From: Deltaproteobacteria bacterium
Lineage (GTDB): Bacteria; Myxococcota_A; Polyangia; Polyangiales; Ga0077539
Length of the DNA: 64,000 nt
NCBI GenBank assembly: GCA_016704445.1
Contig: JADJAE010000002.1
Location: forward strand, 62,001-126,000
Direction of reading: 5' to 3'
Shown here: positions 57,233-64,000 of the stretch, in pieces
Layout of the letters: each line of letters opens with the position of its first letter
Numbering within the stretch: the stretch's first letter is position 1
Notes under the pieces: model-generated
What the model was told of the DNA's origin: nothing
Databases searched by the model: none
What the model saw: only the letters and a program-made list of their open reading frames with translations
Translations under genes and position numbers: made by a program

Positions 57233-58515
57233 TACTTCTTCGCCGCCTTCATCCGCTCGAACATCTTGAGCGTCTGCTCCTCCACCAGCCCGATGGCGTC
57301 CCCGAAGACGTTCTCGGGCCACTCGCGGATGCGACCGAACTCGTCGGCCCGCAGCTCCACCAGCCGCGAGCTCGCCGCCTCGGCCCGCTCGACGTAGTAG
57401 AGCCCGCACGCGTCGGAGCGCACCGTCCCCGCCGCCATCAGGTACTGCAACCTGCGAAACAGGTGCTCCGAGTGCGTCTCCACCAGCACCTGCAAGCGCC
57501 GGCTGTGCGCCACCTCCACGAGCAGGTCGGCCAGCACCGCCTGGGCCATCAGGTGCAGGTGCGCCTCCGGGTCTTCGCAGAGAATCACCGACCCCTCCGG
57601 GACGAAGTGCAGCAGCACGATGAGCGGTAGCACCTGCGACACCCCGTACCCGACATCCACCAGGTTGGCCCGGTGCTCGCCGCGTACGATCTCCAGCTGG
57701 TACAACATCGAGGAGCCCAGGCGGGTCACCTCGATGGCGTCCGCGAGGTCGAGGCGCTTCAGCCACGTCGACACCTCCGCCAGCAGCTTCGAGCGACCCG
57801 ACGCCGCCCCGATGAGCGCCTGCACCGCCCCGGCGCCCGTCGATCCGAGGCGCTTGAGGTCTTGCTGCGACCACACGACCTCGCGCGACGGAGGCGGCCG
57901 CAGCGGGCCCAGGTAGTGGAAGGTCTTGAAGGCGTCCTTCACCTGGTTCATCGCCGCGCGAACCATCGGGCCGAGGGTGGGGCCGAGGTCGGAGAGGGAC
58001 TGCTCGGAGAACTCGATCGCCCGGCCAGGCTCGTAGGACTGCTTCGCGATGTGAACGTCCCTGCTGCCATCCCAGTTGGGCAACCGGAAGCGCGGGCTCG
58101 CTAGCTGATAGGCCCGCTCGGTGCGCTCCGCCGTCACCCGCTCCTCGCCCAGCCGGTAGGTCAGCGTCGCGATCACCGGGCGCTTGTTGACCATCGCGAA
58201 CTCCACATCGACACCGACGCCCCCTTCGATGTCGATCCCGACGCCGAGTCGCAGGGACTCGTCGTGGTCATGCACCACGTCGCTGTAGCCGCCGAGCTGC
58301 ACTCCGTCCGAGGCGCCCGCGCCCAGCTCCAGGTGGATGCCGTCGTCGGTGGCCTCCAGCGTCTGCTTCACCATCCGCAACGGCTGCAGGATGCTCGTTT
58401 TGCCAGCCGAGTTACGCCCCAGAAACAGGGTAATCGGACGTAGCGCGATGCCTTCGGCCCAGTGCTCGGTGGTCCACTGACGGAAGTTCAAGAGACGAAC
58501 GCGAGAGAGGGTCAT
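57232..58515 (-). CDS. AAA ATPase (DUF3696/AAA15-21-like)
   Basis: 427 residues from the ATG at 58515. Walker A is LFLGRNSAGKTSILQPL (about residue 30), the Q-loop/signature region is NLVDVGYGVSQVLPLIVLL, Walker B is VILCEDPEAHLHLMAQ and H-loop is ETHSEHLFRRL: an SMC/ABC-like ATPase of the AAA15/AAA21 class that acts as sensor or effector in defence systems (Septu, PARIS). The start overlaps the methyltransferase stop (ATGA). The same frame is open upstream and carries what looks like the true methyltransferase C-terminus, so a fusion is possible. Confidence 0.87.
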   Translation of the reverse strand: MTLSRVRLLNFRQWTTEHWAEGIALRPITLFLGRNSAGKTSILQPLRMVKQTLEATDDGIHLELGAGASDGVQLGGYSDVVHDHDESLRLGVGIDIEGGVGVDVEFAMVNKRPVIATLTYRLGEERVTAERTERAYQLASPRFRLPNWDGSRDVHIAKQSYEPGRAIEFSEQSLSDLGPTLGPMVRAAMNQVKDAFKTFHYLGPLRPPPSREVVWSQQDLKRLGSTGAGAVQALIGAASGRSKLLAEVSTWLKRLDLADAIEVTRLGSSMLYQLEIVRGEHRANLVDVGYGVSQVLPLIVLLHFVPEGSVILCEDPEAHLHLMAQAVLADLLVEVAHSRRLQVLVETHSEHLFRRLQYLMAAGTVRSDACGLYYVERAEAASSRLVELRADEFGRIREWPENVFGDAIGLVEEQTLKMFERMKAAKK

Positions 58516-61500
58516 CGGCGGCGGCTCCGGGGCAACGATGGGCGGCGAGGCAGGGCGTGGCGAAACGGTCGCCGGCTGGAGATTGAACGCGAGCTGCCCC
58601 TCCGGCGCCTTGCCGCGAGGAGCGACGTCCACCACGGGTGGGGGCACCGCGGGGGGCGCCTCGGGGGTGGTGCGGCTCTTCCCGAAGCGCGCCTCGTAGG
58701 CCGCGTCGCCGAGCAGCGCCCGCGCGTGGCGCTCGCACTCGGCCCACGACTCCTCGGGCGTCTGGGTGAGTTGCCAGTCGAGCCATCGCGTTCCGAGGGC
58801 GCTGGCGACCGGCTGCGGGGACTGCGCGCGGGGGTCGTCGTGGCCGAGGTGGTAGTCGGCGAGGCGGAGGGTGGTCGGGAGCTGCCAGCCCTCGCCGTCG
58901 TGCAGGGCTGCGAAGGCCGCGATGCCGCGCTCGGTGTCGCCGTCGGCCGCGGCGATGTGCGCGAGCGCGTCGAAGGCGACGAGCGAGGCACGGTGTGGCG
59001 CAGCTCAGGGGGCTGGTCGCGGTCGATGCGCCAGAAGCCCTTGGGATCGAGCGCGCGGCGAAAGTCGTCGCGAGAGACAGTATCGATGGGGTGGTCGCAG
59101 TCGCGGAGGATCCAGCGGAAGTCGTCGCGGGTCAGGCCGTAGAGCGCGGCGACGATGGCGTCGAGGATGCACCTGATGCGAAGGCGCTCGTGGGAGGTGA
59201 GGGCGGCTCTCCCTGGTTGCTCGGTGAAGGCCTCCAACAGCAGAGGCGCGAGGGGCGGAGACCAGTTCAGCTGAGCTGTCAGGCGCGCCAACACGGGAGG
59301 TGTAGACGGTCGTATCAGCGGCGTCTCTTCGACAACAAAGTAGTTGAGATGGAGCCCTCCGCAACGCGCTCGCGCTGCGAAGTCGTAGGCGTAGCTGTTG
59401 AGCACCGCCGACAGGGCCAGCGTCGACTCATCGGTCAGCAGGATCGGCGCTGAATTGCCACACGGCAGGTTGCTGAGCGCCGTCGCAGACATGGTTCGCG
59501 CGTTGGTGGCCGAAGCCACGTCCATGAAGACAACCCTGGCCCTATCGGCGGTATCCGGGCGCTGCTCATGATAGTCGCTACTTCGGACGACGAACTGAGG
59601 CTCAATGACCTTCTTGTCCCAGCCGATGTCCCGCCAGACCGCGGTACGCCCCTTCCCGCTCACCCACCCCTTCCGACTGAAATCGAACTGGCCGATCATG
59701 CGCCCTTCGTACAGAGGCAAGAGCACGTCACCCTCGGGGCCCACCCATCGCCCGTAATCGTCCACGCGATAGCCCGCCGCCTCGGCCTTCTCCCGACCAA
59801 TGAACAGCTTGGAATCGCTGGTCATGTTGAAGTCCCCCTGGGCGTATTTTACTCCCCATCCGCCAGAGCCATCCGCACCCAACAAGACGCTGCTCGAATA
59901 CATCCGTATCAACACGTCCAGATCTCGTGCCGTTCGGATCTCCAACAGCGCCATGCTCTTCGGACTGAGCGATCGGATCGTCTCGGCCGCCAGCGTCAGC
60001 GCACCCTTCGCCTGGCCCCAGTCGTCGCTTTCGTGGCGCATGAATGCCGCTTGCATTGTCACCGTGCGTCCACCCTTCGACGCCACCGTGATCGCAAACT
60101 TGAAGCTCCGGTGAATATCGAAGACCCTATCTCGATTCTCGAACCCATAGAGCCAGCGCCACTCGCAGCGCTCCAGCAGCAGCCGCCGCAAGTCGATGGC
60201 TCCCTGATCGGTGTAGATACCGCCCGGGGTGATCACCCCGAATTGTCCGCCCGGCTTCAGAAGTGCGTGAGCCTGCTCGACGAAAAGCTTGTAGCTATAC
60301 GGCTTGCCGTCTCCCTGATGTATGAAGGCATGCTTCGGCTCGGAGAGCCCGGTGCGCTCGGCTCGCAGCGTCAACCAGTGTTGGTGCATCTCCTTCGTCG
60401 CGCTGGCCTTCCGAGGCACGAGTCCCACAAGGGCGGCACCCTTGTCATTCAGGACGTCGCCGTAGGGTTCGGCGGCGAAGCGAACGAAATTCGCGATATC
60501 TCGAAATCCTCCGAGATGATCGAGCCAACGATCCTCTACCGACTTGTCATCGGCGAAGAGTTCACGCTGCCGGGCGAGCGCTTCCTGTTTTCCATAGGAT
60601 CGATACATCGGGTCGAGGTCGGAAAAGAACTCCTTGGACTGTGGCTGCAATGTCTCCCACGGAGGATTGGCCACCACTGCGTCGAAGCCCGCCCCGGGCG
60701 CCACGAACACATCGGGAAATTCTAGCTCCCAGTGGAAGAAGCACCTGCGCCGCGCAACCTCAGCCGCCACCGCGCGAGCCTCCTCCGAGGGATCGTTCAT
60801 CGCCACGGGCCCGGGCGCCAGCTCCAGCTTGTCCAATGGCCAGAACCAGAGCGCGCACCACACGTCCATGGACCGGCGCACCTCGTCCACGGCGATGTCG
60901 TGTTCGACCTTCTCGTGCCACACCCGCGCCCGCTCGTCGGGCCTCGTCGCCGGGATCTCATGCAGCGCCCGATGGAGCTCACGCACCCGCCCGAGGGCAG
61001 CGCGCAGGGCGTCATCCGTCTCGGGCACCTCGACCAGCCGGAGCTGCCCGGTGAGGAGCTCGGCCTGCTCTGTGACGACCTTCTCGCGACGGGTTTTCAG
61101 GGCCTCGGCCCACACGTCCCCGTCGTGATGGACGCCGCGCCACTTCAGGTCGGGGCTCTGCCGCCACCACGCCAGAAGGGGATAGTCCCGGAAGCGATCG
61201 AGCCACGCGCCCACCAGCGCGTTGCCACACCGCAGCTTGTGGTCGAGGAAGGTGAAGGGCAGCCGGTGGTCGAGGGTCTCTACCCAGAGGGCCACTCGCG
61301 CGAGCTCGACGGCGAGGCCGTCGAGGTCGACGCCATAGAGGCACTGTTCCACCACCGCGCGCCGCACGATGGCCTCGATGCGGTCCTCGGGCTGCTCGCG
61401 GTCGCCTTCGGGCACCAGCGCGCAGTCGAGGTACACCTTGCCGTCGCGCCGCTGCACTCGCCCGTGGACGTGCAGCGAGCGCACCACGGCCTCGGTCATC

Positions 61501-63416
61501 ACCCTCAGCGCCGCCACCAGAAACGACCCCGACCCCATGGCCGGGTCGCACACCTTCAGCGCCAGCAGCGCCTCGGGCGAGCGCACCGCCCGGTCCTCCC
61601 CAACCCCCTCGTACACCAGCGGTTCGAGCGTGCGCCGCACCGTCGGCAGCGTGAGCTGCGGCCGCGTGTAGAAGGTCCCCGCTCCCTTGCGCGTCCCGCC
61701 CCAGCGCACGAGGTACAGCTCCCCTGGGAGCTTCACCTCTTCGAGCAGCCCTCTCCCGGCGGCGTCGAGCGCCCGCTCCCACGCGGGGTCGCTCCCCTTC
61801 TTCCCGCCGCCCTTCTTCGCGGCTGGCACCAGCTTGCCCACGAGCGCCGCCCGCCGCCCCCACGCCAGCGCCCGCTCCCACACCCGCCTGCGCTCGTCGT
61901 CGTCGGTCTCTACGGTGAGTCCTCCACCCGCTGCGAGCTCGGGCTCGCCCTCCGGCCCGGCCTCCGGCTCCACTTCGGGGGCGTCGTCATCCTCCGCCTC
62001 GTCACCCTCGGAGTCTTCGCTCTCCTCCTTCGGTGCGCGCTTCGCCCTGACCTTCTCGACCAGCGCAGCGAGCCGCTTGTCGTCCATGGCTTCGAGCACG
62101 TCGAGCGGCAGCGCCGGCTGGTCGCCCAGCCGAAGGAACACCACACCGCCCTCCCCCGCCCGGTGCAGCTCATAGTCGAGGAGCCCCTCGTAGAGGATCC
62201 CGATGTACTCACTGGTGAGCTCGGAGAAGTCCACCGGGAGGGGCACCCGCACCGACTGGGCGCCGTGCCGCACGCTCTCGGTGGTGCGCGAGAGGAGGTG
62301 CACCATGTCTCGCACGACCTCGTCGGTCGGCGGGTGCTCGCCGGACTCCACCCTCGCCAGCGCCCCGCGAAGACCGACCTCCTCGGCGCTTCCCGCGCGG
62401 AAGAGCTCGCCCCCATAGGGGGGCACCACCATGCGCGGGTGCGCCGACCCGTCGTGGAGCAATTGGAAGAGCCCCAGCAGCCGGGGCCACGCCGCGTGCC
62501 TCTGCCGCAGCCGCTCCGCCCCGACGCCCTGAAACGACTCCAGGAGCCCGCGCAGCCCGTACCCGTGGTGATAGATCGGGTTGTCGATGGGGAGCAAATC
62601 TCGCGCCTCGGCGAAGAGCACCACCACGAGCCGCATCACGAAGCGACACGCGGCGTCGTAGGTGTCGCGCGCCACCGCCGGGGACCAGGCCTCTTCCACC
62701 ACCGCGCGTCGGCTCTGGAGCAGCCGCTCGACCGCCCGACGAACGTTCTCCCCAAGCTCGCTGGAGAGCTGGGCCTGTCCCCGGCGGGTCGCGCGCACGG
62801 CGGCGAGCAGCGGCGCGTCGGGCGCGCCGGGCGTCAGGGCCGCGGGCGAGAGCAGCCGACGGAAGAGCGTGAGCCCCTGGGTGGGGACGTCACCCGAGAG
62901 CCACTGGTCGGCGAACCACTCGACCCAGGCGAGGTTGTCGGCGTCGGCGAACACCAGCCGCCACGCGCGCCCGTTGGTCAGCAGCCCGAAGGTGATCCGC
63001 CGTCGGCGGAGGTACTCCACCACATGCGCGAACACCCGGCGCCCCTGGTGCAGCCCGATGCGCGGCACCCCAGTAGTGAACACCGCCAGCCGCTGACCCA
63101 GCACCCACCGAGGCTTGAGGGTGGTGCCGTCGAGAAGCGTCTCGGCGTCGGCCGCCGTGAGCTGCGGCTGCTTGCGCCAGCCATCCCGCAGCCCCGCCAC
63201 GTCGAGCAACACGGTGTCGAGCAACGACCCGAGGGCGCCAACGTCCTCGCTGCCAGCAAGGTGGGTGAGGGCGTCGCGGAGGTCATCGAGCGTGCGCGCC
63301 CGAAGCGCGTCGATCGGGGGAAGGCCATCGAGCGACCGGCGGTCGAGCAGGCGCCCCGCCTGCGGGAGATCGGCCCAGGCGTCGTACGGCGTCGGGGGCG
63401 CCGCGGCGTCGCTCAT
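58512..63416 (-). CDS. large adenine-specific DNA methyltransferase (Eco57I/DrmMI-like), frameshift near the C-terminus
   Basis: About 1634 residues from an ATG overlapping the stop of the upstream gene (ATGA). The N-terminal part has an HSDR_N-like strand pattern (ITFGLLTNGRAWRLVFAD, residue ~145). An acidic low-complexity linker (~460-490) follows. N6-adenine methyltransferase motif I is VCDPAMGSGSFL (about 624) and motif IV is ANPPWE (about 915). Later come LTPGGIYTD-like blocks and ELRHT, after which a one-base shift at about 58985-58992 leads to a natural-looking C-terminus (SLVAFDALAHIAA). It would mark host DNA; a nuclease role is possible if type IIG. In gene order it resembles DrmMI of class 1 DISARM. 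Confidence 0.85.
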   Translation of the reverse strand: MSDAAAPPTPYDAWADLPQAGRLLDRRSLDGLPPIDALRARTLDDLRDALTHLAGSEDVGALGSLLDTVLLDVAGLRDGWRKQPQLTAADAETLLDGTTLKPRWVLGQRLAVFTTGVPRIGLHQGRRVFAHVVEYLRRRRITFGLLTNGRAWRLVFADADNLAWVEWFADQWLSGDVPTQGLTLFRRLLSPAALTPGAPDAPLLAAVRATRRGQAQLSSELGENVRRAVERLLQSRRAVVEEAWSPAVARDTYDAACRFVMRLVVVLFAEARDLLPIDNPIYHHGYGLRGLLESFQGVGAERLRQRHAAWPRLLGLFQLLHDGSAHPRMVVPPYGGELFRAGSAEEVGLRGALARVESGEHPPTDEVVRDMVHLLSRTTESVRHGAQSVRVPLPVDFSELTSEYIGILYEGLLDYELHRAGEGGVVFLRLGDQPALPLDVLEAMDDKRLAALVEKVRAKRAPKEESEDSEGDEAEDDDAPEVEPEAGPEGEPELAAGGGLTVETDDDERRRVWERALAWGRRAALVGKLVPAAKKGGGKKGSDPAWERALDAAGRGLLEEVKLPGELYLVRWGGTRKGAGTFYTRPQLTLPTVRRTLEPLVYEGVGEDRAVRSPEALLALKVCDPAMGSGSFLVAALRVMTEAVVRSLHVHGRVQRRDGKVYLDCALVPEGDREQPEDRIEAIVRRAVVEQCLYGVDLDGLAVELARVALWVETLDHRLPFTFLDHKLRCGNALVGAWLDRFRDYPLLAWWRQSPDLKWRGVHHDGDVWAEALKTRREKVVTEQAELLTGQLRLVEVPETDDALRAALGRVRELHRALHEIPATRPDERARVWHEKVEHDIAVDEVRRSMDVWCALWFWPLDKLELAPGPVAMNDPSEEARAVAAEVARRRCFFHWELEFPDVFVAPGAGFDAVVANPPWETLQPQSKEFFSDLDPMYRSYGKQEALARQRELFADDKSVEDRWLDHLGGFRDIANFVRFAAEPYGDVLNDKGAALVGLVPRKASATKEMHQHWLTLRAERTGLSEPKHAFIHQGDGKPYSYKLFVEQAHALLKPGGQFGVITPGGIYTDQGAIDLRRLLLERCEWRWLYGFENRDRVFDIHRSFKFAITVASKGGRTVTMQAAFMRHESDDWGQAKGALTLAAETIRSLSPKSMALLEIRTARDLDVLIRMYSSSVLLGADGSGGWGVKYAQGDFNMTSDSKLFIGREKAEAAGYRVDDYGRWVGPEGDVLLPLYEGRMIGQFDFSRKGWVSGKGRTAVWRDIGWDKKVIEPQFVVRSSDYHEQRPDTADRARVVFMDVASATNARTMSATALSNLPCGNSAPILLTDESTLALSAVLNSYAYDFAARARCGGLHLNYFVVEETPLIRPSTPPVLARLTAQLNWSPPLAPLLLEAFTEQPGRAALTSHERLRIRCILDAIVAALYGLTRDDFRWILRDCDHPIDTVSRDDFRRALDPKGFWRIDRDQPPELRHTVPRSSPSTRSRTSPRPTATPSAASRPSQPCTTARAGSSRPPSASPTTTSATTTPARSPRSRSPAPSERDGSTGNSPRRPRSRGPSASATRGRCSATRPTRRASGRAAPPPRRPPRCPHPWWTSLLAARRRRGSSRSISSRRPFRHALPRRPSLPRSRRR

Positions 63417-64000
63417 CGCGCCTCCTGTCGAACGCTCACCTCGACGGCCACCGGCAGCACCTGCACCTCACCATGGAGGCGATAGCGCTTCGGCAGCAGG
63501 TGTTCGAGGGTGCGCCTCTCCTCGTCGCTGAGCAGCCGCAGCGCGGCGTCGTAGTGCCGCTTCCGGAGCGCGATCTCGGCCTCCTTGTCCCGCAGCTTGC
63601 GTTGATCTTCGAGGTTTTCCTGCGGGTACAGGGACATCTGCACGGTGCGCTCGCGAATCTTTTCAACGTCGCGCTCCAGCTTCGCCAGGGTGGTGTCGGC
63701 GACCGCCTTGGTGATCTCCTTCCGTCGTTGATCGAAGAGCGACCGCTCCACGACCTTCACGCTCCGGTAGGCCGTCTGCAACTGCCCGGCGAGCCTGGCG
63801 GTGCGTTCCTTCTGCACTTTGCGCACGAAGCGCTTGAGCTCGGCGGACACGCCGTCCCACGCCTCGCGCGCCGCATCGACGTCGCCCGCCTTGAAAGTCT
63901 TGAGCTCGGGCGACACGTCCCAACGGGGGCGTTCGAGCCCGGTGGTGCGCAGCTCGAACATCACCGTCACGACCTCGTGCAGGCACGGTTCGCGGAGCTC
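63413..64000 (-). CDS. C-terminus of a DrmD-like SNF2 helicase (cut by window)
   Basis: The frame is open to the window edge, so this is the 3' end of a longer gene; about 195 residues are visible. The sequence is helical, with a long coiled-coil-like part (TLAKLERDVEKIRERTVQMSLYPQENLEDQRKLRDKEAEIALRKRHYDAALRLL) and ends in RYRLHGEVQVLPVAVEVSVRQEAR. Its layout resembles the tail of DISARM DrmD helicases (helix bundle with QxSL...D...W/R, then a short strand before a 'V-x-PV-x' end). No helicase motif lies inside the window, so this name is inference. It starts the coupled operon, overlapping the methyltransferase ATG by four bases. Confidence 0.5.
   Translation of the reverse strand, partial: ELREPCLHEVVTVMFELRTTGLERPRWDVSPELKTFKAGDVDAAREAWDGVSAELKRFVRKVQKERTARLAGQLQTAYRSVKVVERSLFDQRRKEITKAVADTTLAKLERDVEKIRERTVQMSLYPQENLEDQRKLRDKEAEIALRKRHYDAALRLLSDEERRTLEHLLPKRYRLHGEVQVLPVAVEVSVRQEAR

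Noticed and set aside
60732..63485. Plus-strand open frame opposite the methyltransferase
   Set aside because: Shadow of the real gene; His/Arg/Pro-rich, no motif.
1..64000. tRNA or rRNA genes, prophage integrase or IS transposase
   Set aside because: None seen by eye; no transposase motifs or terminal repeats were found around the defence island.

Overview
The window is about 64 kb of very GC-rich DNA whose gene content points to a myxobacterium-like member of the Myxococcota (Polyangia / Sandaracinaceae type). The evidence is several eukaryotic-like Ser/Thr kinases, an FHA-containing sigma54 activator, a PP2C phosphatase, many Asp/Val-rich lipoproteins, a Cys-rich CGNG...EPCDD motif, and two secreted proteins that end in GCGCR-hydrophobic-Arg tails of the MYXO-CTERM type. 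The lineage is inferred from content; no rRNA or tRNA gene was seen.

Layout: 1-7 kb holds a truncated kinase, a lipoprotein, and a minus-strand operon (PP2C phosphatase with a cyclic-nucleotide-binding domain, beta-propeller lipoprotein, SUI1/eIF1-like factor, roadblock-like protein). 7-17 kb carries metabolism and house-keeping genes (acyl-CoA reductase-like protein, glutamate dehydrogenase, argininosuccinate synthase, HAD phosphatase, PhoH) mixed with a secreted metalloprotease, a small kinase and an M23 peptidase. 17-27 kb carries a LuxR-type protein, a large MYXO-CTERM protein, a 1296-residue TPR protein, an FHA-GGDEF protein, CorA and a sigma54 activator. 27-33 kb contains a structured-RNA candidate, a shared palindromic operator, a protein with three DsbA domains and a GNAT-like protein. 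32-46 kb has a kinase-ATPase-TPR giant, comF, smpB, TatD, a coupled lipoprotein/ferritin-like/ATP-grasp-like trio, a lysyl oxidase, and a reductase/GST/phospholipase D operon.

From 45.97 kb to the right edge all genes lie on the minus strand, most with overlapping start and stop codons: one defence-island operon of at least 18 kb. In transcription order it encodes the C-terminus of a protein resembling the DISARM helicase DrmD, a large Eco57I/DrmMI-like adenine methyltransferase, an AAA ATPase, a PIN-like nuclease, an RNA ligase-like protein, a GHKL ATPase fused to a PD-(D/E)XK-like domain, an AAA ATPase with a TOPRIM-like partner, and a roughly 1970-residue helicase fused to DUF1998, a Vsr/DUF559-like nuclease domain and a LexA/S24-like domain. 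I read it as a DISARM-related methyltransferase/helicase system carrying several extra ATPase-nuclease modules, one of which includes an RNA ligase.

At least a dozen apparent one- or two-base indels or in-frame stops break otherwise well conserved genes (argG, phoH, M23 peptidase, metalloprotease, kinase, methyltransferase, GHKL and AAA ATPases, helicase). Because they hit house-keeping and accessory genes alike, uncorrected read errors are the simplest explanation. True decay cannot be excluded, mainly in the GHKL gene.
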